DNA from: Coriobacteriia bacterium
GTDB lineage: Bacteria > Actinomycetota > Coriobacteriia > Coriobacteriales > UBA8131
Length of the DNA stretch: 64,000 nt
Direction: 5' to 3'
NCBI GenBank assembly: GCA_009783085.1
Contig: WRHU01000001.1
Span: 192,196-256,195 of the forward strand
Made by a program: the position numbers and the translations under genes. Shown in pieces: positions 1 through 8,246 of this stretch (position 1 is its first letter; every line of letters starts with the position of its first letter). The notes under the pieces are model-generated. The model did not search any database. It saw only the letters and a list, made by a program, of their open reading frames with translations, and was not told the origin of the DNA.

Positions 1-1806
1 AGCGCTGCCATAGGCCCCAACGCTCGTTAAAAGTGAGGACTGGAACCACCCACGGTGCTGGTCTGAGCCTTCGAGATATAAGTCGGCGGGACGCTGGAGT
101 TGCGGGCGCTTATCAAGCACGCTGGTGTGCGACACGCCGCTTTCCCACCACACGTCTAAAATATCTTTTTCGGGGAGCAGCTCTGTTGAGCCGCAAACCT
201 CACAGGCAATGCCCTTGGGTAAATACTCACTGGGATTGCGCGTAAACCAGGCATCCGCACCCTCGGTATTAAAAAGTTCAATAACCGCATCAAAGGTTTC
301 TGCATTTGCCACGGTTGCCGAGCATTTTTCACATTTGAACACGGGAATAGGCACGCCCCACGAACGCTGGCGAGAGATGCACCAGTCGGGACGACCCTCA
401 AGCATCGACTGCATACGGTTGACTGCCCAACTTGGATACCAGGTAATTACACCCGTTTGATTGAGCGCATTATCACGCAGGTTTGTGTTTTCCATAGAAA
501 CAAACCATTGGTCGGTCGCTCTAAAAATAACGGGGTTTTGACAACGCCAACAATGCGGGTACGAATGTTCAATTTTTTGCTGAGCCAAAAGCGTTTTGCG
601 CTCACCAAGCCAGTCGATAATAACGGGATTTGCTGCCTCGACGTTAAGCCCCTCGAAGGGCCCGCCACCCGTATCAAAAACGCCGTTGTCATCAACGGGC
701 ATAAGCAGCGGAAGCTCATACTTTACGCCCATCAAGTAGTCCTCTTGACCATGCCCCGGTGCCGTGTGAACCGCACCAGTACCCGTAGAGAGCTCAACAT
801 GCTCGCCCGTTACTATTCTGCCCGTCATGTTCTCATGTATGGGGTGCTGATAGCTTGCATCAAAAAGCTCGCTGCCGTTTATGGTTATTGGTCTGCCTGT
901 GGCGTCCGAAAGTAGTTCGGGCTTTTCAAGACCTAGAGCTTCTGCCACAGTTTCTGCGAGTTCCCGTGCAATAAGGCAGGCCTTGCCGTTGACGATGAGT
1001 GCCGCATACTTGGCGTCGGGAGCAACCGTTACGCCCGTGTTGGCAGGCAGCGTCCACGGCGTAGTAGTCCAGATAAGAATATTGAGTGGCAAGCCAGCTT
1101 GCTCGGCTGCTTTATAAAAAGGAAGCTTCTGTGCCGCCTCGGCCTCAAGCGCAAAGGCAACATAAATGGACGGTGAGCTTTCCTCGCCGTATTCAATCTC
1201 AGCCTCTGCAAGGGCAGTATGACAGTGATGACACCAGTGGATTGGCTTACGCCCCCGATAGATAGCACCCGTGTCATACAGCGCTTTGAAAATCTCGACA
1301 TTGCCCGCCTCATAGGTGGGTGTGTAGGTGAGATAGGGATCGTCCCAGTCGCCCAAAACACCAAGGCGCTTAAAGCCGTCTGCCTGAATAGCAACGTACT
1401 TCTCCGCCCATTCTCTGCACAAACGGCGCAAGGTAGGCTGGTCAATTTTTGCCATTTTTTCTGGGCCTAGCGTTGTTTCAACCATGTGCTCAATGGGCTG
1501 ACCGTGACAATCCCAGCCAGGCACATACGGAGCATAAAAGCCGCGCTGCGTTTTATATTTGACAATGATGTCTTTGAGAACCTTGTTAAATGCATGCCCC
1601 ATGTGGATAGGTCCGTTTGCATAGGGAGGGCCGTCATGGAGAATGTAGGGCTCCTTGCCCTCGTTATGCTTGAGCATAAGCTGGTACAGCTCCATCTCAT
1701 TCCATTTTTTGAGGCGCAGCGGCTCATTGGTAGGCAAATTGCCCCGCATGGGAAACTCCGTTTGCGGCAGGTTCATAGTATTTTTGTAGTCCTGTGACAC
1801 GCTCAT
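1..1806 (-). CDS. ileS: isoleucyl-tRNA synthetase, N-terminal part (runs off window start)
   Basis: Reverse-strand reading from ATG at 1806 gives MSVSQDYKNTMNLPQTEFPMRGNLPTNEPLRLKKWNEMELYQLMLKHNEGKEPYILHDGPPYANGPIHMGHAFNKVLKDIIVKY..., a class I aaRS HIGH-type motif (GPIHMGHA) and IleRS N-terminus. Not in the ORF track because it has no stop inside the window. Confidence 0.95.
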   Translation of the reverse strand, partial: MSVSQDYKNTMNLPQTEFPMRGNLPTNEPLRLKKWNEMELYQLMLKHNEGKEPYILHDGPPYANGPIHMGHAFNKVLKDIIVKYKTQRGFYAPYVPGWDCHGQPIEHMVETTLGPEKMAKIDQPTLRRLCREWAEKYVAIQADGFKRLGVLGDWDDPYLTYTPTYEAGNVEIFKALYDTGAIYRGRKPIHWCHHCHTALAEAEIEYGEESSPSIYVAFALEAEAAQKLPFYKAAEQAGLPLNILIWTTTPWTLPANTGVTVAPDAKYAALIVNGKACLIARELAETVAEALGLEKPELLSDATGRPITINGSELFDASYQHPIHENMTGRIVTGEHVELSTGTGAVHTAPGHGQEDYLMGVKYELPLLMPVDDNGVFDTGGGPFEGLNVEAANPVIIDWLGERKTLLAQQKIEHSYPHCWRCQNPVIFRATDQWFVSMENTNLRDNALNQTGVITWYPSWAVNRMQSMLEGRPDWCISRQRSWGVPIPVFKCEKCSATVANAETFDAVIELFNTEGADAWFTRNPSEYLPKGIACEVCGSTELLPEKDILDVWWESGVSHTSVLDKRPQLQRPADLYLEGSDQHRGWFQSSLLTSVGAYGSA

Positions 1807-1819
1807 GTCCTTTCGGTAA

Positions 1820-1860
1820 ACATCTTTTAGCATACACCTTTTGGCACGCACAAAAGATGT
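1820..1860 (-). promoter_or_regulatory. hairpin in ileS 5' leader; TATAAT -10-like element upstream at about 1883-1888
   Basis: ACATCTTTT / AAAAGATGT 9-bp arms immediately upstream of the ileS start on the minus strand. Confidence 0.35.
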
Positions 1861-1917
1861 CTAAATGTTAGTAACCTTGACATTATAGACTAAGAGCAAA
1901 ATAAGCTGCGTGTTGTT

Positions 1918-1957
1918 TGCGAAAATGCGAAAAGGAATGCGAAAAGGAATGCGAAAA
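1918..1957. repeat. short tandem repeat (aatgcgaaaagg-type unit, about 3 copies)
   Basis: gcgaaaatgcgaaaaggaatgcgaaaaggaatgcgaaaaggg read directly. Confidence 0.75.
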
Positions 1958-2013
1958 GGGACGGTACGATTTGTCACATATTAAAATAGTGTGTGACAAA
2001 ATCGAACCGTCCC
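1958..2013. repeat. REP-like palindromic repeat, copy 1 (imperfect arms)
   Basis: GGGACGGTACGATTTGTCACA...TGTGACAAAATCGAACCGTCCC; same sequence family as 49133-49191. Confidence 0.85.
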
Positions 2014-2068
2014 CTATTGACCCACTATTGACCCACTAGAACAAATACTTTTGAGAGCGGTATCGTAC

Positions 2069-2332
2069 TCATTGCGCTAGCACCTCAAAAACATCGCGGT
2101 ACTCCTCTACAAACTCGTTTGTTGCAGAAAGCAGGGTTTTCTCTTCTAAGGTCAATTTGCGCGCTGCGTCTAAATCAACAGAAATTTCTTTTTCTTGCTT
2201 ATCTTGCGCAGGTGCTATTACCAGCCACGGTTTGCTGTTTTTGAACACCGTGATAGGTTGCTTGGTGCGAGAGACTTCCTCGCCAAGTTTTGAAAAATTG
2301 GCACGTGCCTCTGATGCGCTTACCGTTAACAT
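2069..2332 (-). CDS. Phd/YefM-family antitoxin (orphan)
   Basis: MLTVSASEARANFSKLGEEVSRTKQPITVFKNSKPWLVIAP matches the Phd/YefM N-terminal DNA-binding fold pattern. Confidence 0.75.
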   Translation of the reverse strand: MLTVSASEARANFSKLGEEVSRTKQPITVFKNSKPWLVIAPAQDKQEKEISVDLDAARKLTLEEKTLLSATNEFVEEYRDVFEVLAQ

Positions 2333-2534
2333 GGTTTGCTCCTTTTCTTTTTCTCGACAGCAATTCTACGTTTGCTCTAATTTTAGCGCCTCTATTATAG
2401 CATAAATTTAAGCGTAAATTATAACAAAGAAAACTCTTAGGTTGAGAGCTAGGGTAAGGCAAATGCACTTGGTTCTTTTGGTCATTTCGTTGATGTAAAG
2501 CGTGCCATCGCCTTTTGAAAGTGCGATAGAAAAG

Positions 2535-2556
2535 AGATGGTACGATTTTGTCACAG
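2535..2556. repeat. half-copy of the REP-like repeat
   Basis: gagatggtacgattttgtcaca matches one arm of the 49133-49191 palindrome. Confidence 0.55.
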
Positions 2557-2644
2557 ATAAGGCTTAAGGTTTGAGGGAAGTGTGGAAAATCGCGCCCCCT
2601 TTATTCATATTTAGCACCCCAAACCCCTCCCTCCAAATTGGCCC

Positions 2645-2669
2645 TTGACCCCCCCCCCCCCCGTACAAT
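2645..2669 (+). promoter_or_regulatory. putative promoter with homopolymeric C14 spacer
   Basis: TTGACC (2645-2650), C14 tract at 2649-2662, TACAAT (2664-2669), about 34 bp upstream of the ATG at 2703. Confidence 0.6.
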
Positions 2670-2702
2670 GTACTTTTTGCAGGCCTTAACGGTGGATGGT
2701 GT

Positions 2703-3071
2703 ATGCACAGGTCAGTCGATGTTAAAAGGTTTTTGCTAATACACGTGATAGTGCTTTTAGCAGCACTCCTACTGTTGTATGTCTACAGATGCCCTCTCAA
2801 CTATTTTTTTCATATACCTTGTTTGGGTTGTGGCGTAACACGTGCTCACCTCTCAGTGCTATCCCTTGATTTAGGAACAGCCTTTAAGTATCACCCTCTG
2901 TTTTTTACCGTACTGCCAACGTTGCTCTACGTTTCTCACAAGAATCTTTTAACAAAGCAGCTCAGCAACAAAGTAGAAACGGTCTACTTTTTTGTTTTGG
3001 TTTCACTTTTTTTTGTTGTGTACGTTGTCAGATTGCTGTCGAACAATCTGGCTTTTTTACAGATAAACTAG
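2703..3071 (+). CDS. DUF2752-family small membrane protein
   Basis: CPLNYFFHIPCLGCGVTRAHLSVLSLDLGTAFKYHPLFF has the CP...CGxTRA motif typical of DUF2752, plus hydrophobic helices. Confidence 0.75.
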   Translation: MHRSVDVKRFLLIHVIVLLAALLLLYVYRCPLNYFFHIPCLGCGVTRAHLSVLSLDLGTAFKYHPLFFTVLPTLLYVSHKNLLTKQLSNKVETVYFFVLVSLFFVVYVVRLLSNNLAFLQIN

Positions 3072-3089
3072 ATGGAAAGGAAGTTGAAA

Positions 3090-3674
3090 ATGGCAGAAAC
3101 GAGAATGTTTACGGTTGCACCAGATTTTGACATGAACGAGTTGGTTGGAAAAATAGCCCAAATGTATCAAGCTAAAGGATTTACTGTAGCGGCTATGCCC
3201 ATGGGCGCAGGAACCTCAATTAGTTTCAAGAAGGGAGAGGGCGGTATCCAGCAGTACATTGGCTTAGGCCTTGGGGTGCGAGCCAATATAATGCCACAAG
3301 GTGGAAACATGAGTGTCAACTTTTCTGATGCGGACTGGACGTGGAAAATTGTGGCTTTAGTAGCAGGCTGGTTTTTATGTCTTATTCCAGTTGTTACAGG
3401 TGCCATTGGTGCGATACAGCAAGCGCAGCTTCCAAAAGAAATAGGTAATGATATTCAAATGCTTGCCGGTGGCGGAAGTATGCTTGGTGGATTTGCACCT
3501 GTTGCTCCCCAACCCTATGCAGCTTATCCAGCGCCTGCGGCAGCTAACGCTGAGGCTACAAACGCTACGCAAAAGGCAGCCAAATCGGCAAAAAATGTTC
3601 CTTGTAAGGGCTGTGGTAACGACTTAAAGGCAGGATCAAAGTTTTGTCCTGACTGCGGCGCATCGCAAGACTAA
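3090..3674 (+). CDS. membrane-associated protein with C-terminal zinc ribbon
   Basis: Central TM segment and C-terminal CKGCGNDLKAGSKFCPDCG zinc ribbon. Internal ATG (MAETRM...) at 3090 is favoured over 3072. Confidence 0.65.
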   Translation: MAETRMFTVAPDFDMNELVGKIAQMYQAKGFTVAAMPMGAGTSISFKKGEGGIQQYIGLGLGVRANIMPQGGNMSVNFSDADWTWKIVALVAGWFLCLIPVVTGAIGAIQQAQLPKEIGNDIQMLAGGGSMLGGFAPVAPQPYAAYPAPAAANAEATNATQKAAKSAKNVPCKGCGNDLKAGSKFCPDCGASQD

Positions 3675-3690
3675 CTGAGTAAGGCATTCG

Positions 3691-3722
3691 CAACAGGCAA
3701 GCTGTGTACGGCTTGCCTGTTG
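3691..3722. terminator. hairpin between convergent genes
   Basis: CAACAGGCAAGC / GCTTGCCTGTTG, 12-bp perfect arms between convergent genes; no clear T-run. Confidence 0.5.
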
Positions 3723-3764
3723 TGAGGTACCAAAAAGAGCCGGTTCGATTTTAACTGGCGTCTT

Positions 3765-4400
3765 TCACCTCTCTAGCTTTTCTTGAGGCTGTAAGGCCAA
3801 GTCTTCTGTTTTGAAAGCGTATAAATCCTCGTATCGGTAGCTTGCGTCGATGCCTTTCATATACATTTCTCTATCATCGATTTTGTTAGTCAGGGCGTCT
3901 TTGAGTAAGACTTTTATTTCTATATCTCTTACCGGACTACGTTGCATTGCGAGCAAGTAATCTTCTTTATCAACCTGGCTCCAGTCAACAACTTGCCCTA
4001 GCTCATTTTTCAAAATTAAATCGAGCCATATTCTTGTACTGCGACCATTGCCCTCACAAAAGGGGTGCGCCACATTCATATTTACATATTTTTCAATAAT
4101 TTCATCAAAACTTGACTGCGGCATTTTAGAAACATACTCAAGGGAAGCGTCAAGATACATGAGCGGCGCAAACTGAAAGTTGTCTTTTGCAATGTTTTTA
4201 TTACGCTCTTTGCCGGCAAATGAATAAACTTCGTCAAACAGGTATCTATGAATACTTGCAAGTCCTTCAAAAGTTCCTATTTCAAACGTATCAAGTAGCC
4301 CTGATTCAAATAATTCAAGCGCTTTAGTTTTGCTCATTTTTTCTTCTGCACGGGCAAGCTCAGCTGAATCAGTTATGCCTAATTTGTTCTCTAAAACCAT
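3765..4400 (-). CDS. Fic-domain protein, class III-like (probable AMP-transferase)
   Basis: HPFCEGNGRSTR matches the Fic motif HPFxxGNGR; C-terminal ASYRYED resembles the NmFic inhibitory helix (SxxxE). Confidence 0.85.
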   Translation of the reverse strand: MVLENKLGITDSAELARAEEKMSKTKALELFESGLLDTFEIGTFEGLASIHRYLFDEVYSFAGKERNKNIAKDNFQFAPLMYLDASLEYVSKMPQSSFDEIIEKYVNMNVAHPFCEGNGRSTRIWLDLILKNELGQVVDWSQVDKEDYLLAMQRSPVRDIEIKVLLKDALTNKIDDREMYMKGIDASYRYEDLYAFKTEDLALQPQEKLER

Positions 4401-4713
4401 AAAACCTCACTCATTTTTTTACAGCGATATTACCTAATTATACCTCATTTACCTGCAAAAGTATTGTCTGCAGGTTCAGGAACAGGAGTTTTTCAACACT
4501 TCTTTTTGAAGTGGAAAGACAGAGAATAGGCGGGCTCGCTCTCATCATAAAGTCTGTCCTCAGACAAAAAAACCGGTTCGTACGAATACCAAAACGAGGC
4601 TTCTTTGCAGCGACTTTTTTGTTATAGTTGTTTTCTTATATATTCGCCAGCATTATGTGTTGTACGCAAGGACGTTCCAAGAACGCACGCAAGAACATAA
4701 GGTGGGCACAAAA

Positions 4714-4757
4714 TGCTGGCTTGCAAGGCAACAATGCTGGTTCGCAAGGCAACAACT
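4714..4757. repeat. about 21-bp direct repeat, 2 copies, upstream of EF-G2
   Basis: atgctggcttgcaaggcaaca / atgctggttcgcaaggcaaca. Confidence 0.7.
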
Positions 4758-4777
4758 AGGTTAAGGAGAGTGACAAC

Positions 4778-6847
4778 GTGGCAGCTCCGAGTACAGAACA
4801 GGTTCGTAACATCGTCTTAGTTGGGCAAGACGGCGCAGGTAAAACCTCATTTGCTGAGGCAATGCTGCACCTCACCGGAAAAACAACTCGTCTGGGCACA
4901 ACGCATGACGGAAAGTCAAACCTCGACTACGACCCCGACGAAATCAAACGTGGCTTTACTATCTCAGCGGCGTTAGCGCCCATTCACTATAAGGATTTTA
5001 AGATAAATCTGCTGGATACCTCGGGTGCAGACGACTTCATGGGCGACACCATTGCTGCCATGGAGGCTGCCGAGATGGCGCTGTTTATTGTTGATGCCGT
5101 TGCTGGCCCGCAGGTAAACACCGTAAAGTTTTGGGAGGAGGCAGACCGCGAGCATCTGTGCCGTGCCTTCTTTATCAACCACATCGACCGTGAGCACGCC
5201 AATTATGATGCTGCCATGAACACGCTGGTTGAGCAGTTTGGACATCGTGTTGGCGCCGTTACCATTCCCATTGGCGTTGATAAAGACTTCAAGGGTGTTA
5301 TCGACATCATTCGCATGAAGGCGCACTATCACGCCGACGGCAAAGAAACCGTTGAGGATATTCCCGCTGAATACCTTGAGGCTGCCCAGGCAGCGCGCGA
5401 CAAACTCTGCGATTTGGTCGCAGAGGCAGACGATGAGCTCATGCTCAAATACCTTGATGGCGAGGAGCAGCTAACCCAAGAGGAGCTGGAAAGCTTGCTG
5501 GGCAAGGCTATCGCACAAGAGATTTTTATCCCCGTATTTGTAGGTTCGACGCTGGTTGAGCAAGGTGTTGAAGGTATTTTAGATGACATTATCACCTACT
5601 TCCCTGAACCAACGGCACACGGCCCCATTTTTGCGCTTGACGGCGAGAAACTTACCATTGACGAAAGTGGCGAACCTGCCTTCTTTGTATTTAAGACGCT
5701 TTCTGATGCCTTTGTTGGTCGCCTGAGTTTCATTAAGGTCTTGAGTGGCGTTATCGAACCCGGGCAAGAGCTTATCAACGGAACCACGGGCAAAAAAGAC
5801 CGCATTGCTCATATCTATGTTATGTGCGGAAAAGAAACCGAGGACGTTAAGTGCGCTCGAGCTGGCGACATTGTGGTTATCCCCAAACTTACCGAGGCAC
5901 ACACGGGCGACACGCTTTCGGTTTCGGGCAATGTCAAAATTGCTCCGCTCCCCTTCCCCAAACCGTTGTATCCCGTTGCCATCGAAGCTGCCAATAAAAA
6001 AGATGACGATAAGCTCGGCGATTTTCTTGCAAAGACTGCCGAGATTGATCCGTGCATTACCCTGCACCGTGACCCTCAAACCCATCAAACGCTGCTTACC
6101 ACGCTGGGTGAAGGCGCCGTTGATTTGATTTTGTCGAGGCTAAAAGAGCGCACGGGTATTGAAGCTAAGTTGCTAGAGGTCAAAGTTCCCTATCGTGAAA
6201 CCATTCGCAAGAAATCTGAAGCGCAGGGTCGTCACAAGAAGCAAACCGGTGGTGCCGGACAGTTTGGCGACTGCTGGGTGCGCCTTGAGCCTAATCCGGG
6301 TGGCGGCTATGAGTTCTTGGACGAGGTAGTAGGCGGACGTATCCCCCGTGGCCTTATCCCGGCGGTAGACAAGGGCATAAAAGAAGCCATGGTTGAGGGC
6401 TATTTGACCGATGACCCCTTTGTTGACTTGAAAGCTGCGGTCTATGACGGCTCATACCACTCAGTTGATTCTAACGAAATGGCGTTTAAGCAAGCAGGTC
6501 GCCTAGCGTTTAGAAATGCCTGCGATAAGGCTGATGTCTACCTGCTTGAGCCCATGGCAAATGTTGAGGTTACGGTAACTGAGGAATACGCCGGTACCAT
6601 CATGGGTGATTTTTCTACTCGACGTGGCAGAGTTGCTGGCATGTCAACCAATGACACGGGGCGCACGGTTGTTAAGGCACGTGTTCCCTACAAAGAAGTT
6701 GTTACCTACGCACGTGACCTCCGCTCGATGACGCGTGGCATTGGCACCTACACGCTTGAGCTTGAAGGCTACGAGGAAGTCCCAGGCGACGTGTCTAAGA
6801 AACTCATTGCTGAGTATCAGGCACGACGTGAAGAGGGCAATAAGTAG
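4778..6847 (+). CDS. elongation factor G-like protein (EF-G2 type) with degenerate G3/G4 motifs
   Basis: GTG start with AAGGAG SD; EF-G-like over full length; G1 GQDGAGKT, G3 DTSGADDF, G4 NHID. Confidence 0.9.
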   Translation: MAAPSTEQVRNIVLVGQDGAGKTSFAEAMLHLTGKTTRLGTTHDGKSNLDYDPDEIKRGFTISAALAPIHYKDFKINLLDTSGADDFMGDTIAAMEAAEMALFIVDAVAGPQVNTVKFWEEADREHLCRAFFINHIDREHANYDAAMNTLVEQFGHRVGAVTIPIGVDKDFKGVIDIIRMKAHYHADGKETVEDIPAEYLEAAQAARDKLCDLVAEADDELMLKYLDGEEQLTQEELESLLGKAIAQEIFIPVFVGSTLVEQGVEGILDDIITYFPEPTAHGPIFALDGEKLTIDESGEPAFFVFKTLSDAFVGRLSFIKVLSGVIEPGQELINGTTGKKDRIAHIYVMCGKETEDVKCARAGDIVVIPKLTEAHTGDTLSVSGNVKIAPLPFPKPLYPVAIEAANKKDDDKLGDFLAKTAEIDPCITLHRDPQTHQTLLTTLGEGAVDLILSRLKERTGIEAKLLEVKVPYRETIRKKSEAQGRHKKQTGGAGQFGDCWVRLEPNPGGGYEFLDEVVGGRIPRGLIPAVDKGIKEAMVEGYLTDDPFVDLKAAVYDGSYHSVDSNEMAFKQAGRLAFRNACDKADVYLLEPMANVEVTVTEEYAGTIMGDFSTRRGRVAGMSTNDTGRTVVKARVPYKEVVTYARDLRSMTRGIGTYTLELEGYEEVPGDVSKKLIAEYQARREEGNK

Positions 6848-6868
6848 CCGCTTTATTTCTGTTCTTGA

Positions 6869-6907
6869 CAGCTACACGTAGCTTGCAAGTTGCGTGTAGC
6901 TGTTTTT
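6869..6907 (+). terminator. rho-independent terminator
   Basis: CAGCTACACG...CGTGTAGCTG 10-bp perfect stem followed by TTTTT. Confidence 0.85.
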
Positions 6908-6974
6908 GCGAATTGTTTTGGTAAGCTACAACAAGATATTTTCGATTTTGTAGGGCGTTTTTGGTGAGGTTCCT

Positions 6975-8246
6975 GTGAGTGTTGTCCAAGTTGCATCAAT
7001 AGTAATTTTTGCTGGTGTTATGGTTCTCATTGTTTCTGAGGTCGTACACCGCACACTTGCTGCGTTGTTTGGTGCCGTGATTGTCTTGGCATCGGGCATC
7101 TTGCCTTTTGAGGCGAGCTTGCATCACATTGACTTCAACACCATTGGCGTACTCGTGGGCATGATGCTCTTTGTGGCGGTGGCAAAGCGTAGTGGGCTAT
7201 TTGAATACATTGCGATAAAAGCCGCTAAGCTGGCAAAAGGCGACCCGTGGCGCATTATGGTGTCTTTGAGCATAATCACCGCCGTGCTTTCGGCATTTCT
7301 TGATAACGTCACCACTGTATTGCTCATTGGACCCATGATTTTTATGATATGCCGAGAGCTCCATCTCAACCCCGTGCCTTTTATCATTACGCAGATTATC
7401 GCCTCAAACATTGGTGGCACGGCAACGCTCATTGGCGATCCTCCTAATATAATGATTGGCTCGCAGGCGGGATTGAGTTTCCTTGACTTCATCTTGGTTG
7501 ACGGCCCCATCGCCGTAGCTATTCTTCTTGTTACTTTGGTGTGCTTTCGTTTTATCTTTAAGAAAACGCTGGTTGCTTCCCCCGAGAATATGGCTGCGAT
7601 TATGGAGCTCGATGAGAGCGAAGCCATCATTTCAAAGAGCCTCTTTATAAAAAGTATCGTGATGATTGTGCTTGTTGCTGTTGCCTTTATGCTGCACGGC
7701 TTTTTGCATCTTGAAAGTGCGGTAATTGCGCTTGCGGCAGCGACCGTAATGATATTTATTGGCAGACAAGATATTGAAGAAACGCTGCTGGATGTCGAGT
7801 GGACAACCATTGGTTTTTTTGTTGGTCTTTTTGTAGTTGTGGGCGCCATGGCCGAAACAGGCGTTATTATGATGCTCGCAAACTTCCTCGTTGAAGCTAC
7901 CGCAGGAAAACTCATTGTTGCCATGCTCGTTATTCTTGTGGCTTCGGCGGTTATCTCGGCAATACTTGATAATATCCCCTTTACCGCAACCATGATTCCT
8001 GTTTTGATTGCCATGCAGGGTAGTGGCATGGACGTAACACCGCTGTGGTGGGCGTTGTCTTTGGGAGCCTGTCTGGGTGGCAACGGTACGCTTATTGGCG
8101 CCTCTGCCAACGTGGTGCTAAGTGGCATTGCTGGACGAGAAGGCTATCCCATCACCTTTATTAACTACCTCAAATATGGCGCACCTTTGATGGCACTTTC
8201 TATTGTTATTGCGGGGATTTATCTCGTTTTCCGATTTGGAATGTAG
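6975..8246 (+). CDS. ArsB/NhaD-type (ion transporter superfamily) permease
   Basis: Many TM helices; IASNIGGTATLIGDPPNIMIGS motif typical of ArsB/NhaD. Confidence 0.85.
   Translation: MSVVQVASIVIFAGVMVLIVSEVVHRTLAALFGAVIVLASGILPFEASLHHIDFNTIGVLVGMMLFVAVAKRSGLFEYIAIKAAKLAKGDPWRIMVSLSIITAVLSAFLDNVTTVLLIGPMIFMICRELHLNPVPFIITQIIASNIGGTATLIGDPPNIMIGSQAGLSFLDFILVDGPIAVAILLVTLVCFRFIFKKTLVASPENMAAIMELDESEAIISKSLFIKSIVMIVLVAVAFMLHGFLHLESAVIALAAATVMIFIGRQDIEETLLDVEWTTIGFFVGLFVVVGAMAETGVIMMLANFLVEATAGKLIVAMLVILVASAVISAILDNIPFTATMIPVLIAMQGSGMDVTPLWWALSLGACLGGNGTLIGASANVVLSGIAGREGYPITFINYLKYGAPLMALSIVIAGIYLVFRFGM

Noticed and set aside
1806-1910. T-box riboswitch before ileS
   Set aside because: A leader hairpin exists but no T-box core (AGGGUGGNACCGCG-like) sequence was found and the leader is short.
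2649-2662. C14 run as a sequencing or assembly artefact
   Set aside because: Cannot be excluded from one sequence, but its exact position between TTGACC and TACAAT argues for biological relevance; kept as a finding with a length check requested.
2069-4400. phd-doc type toxin-antitoxin pair (antitoxin at 2069, Fic at 3765)
   Set aside because: Wrong order and 1.4 kb apart with two opposite-strand genes between; the Fic protein has its own inhibitory helix, so it probably does not need this antitoxin.
7124-8128. 334-aa minus-strand ORF
   Set aside because: Lies antisense inside the clear ArsB/NhaD permease gene; composition is typical of a shadow ORF (Ser/Thr/Met/Ile-rich) with no recognisable family.
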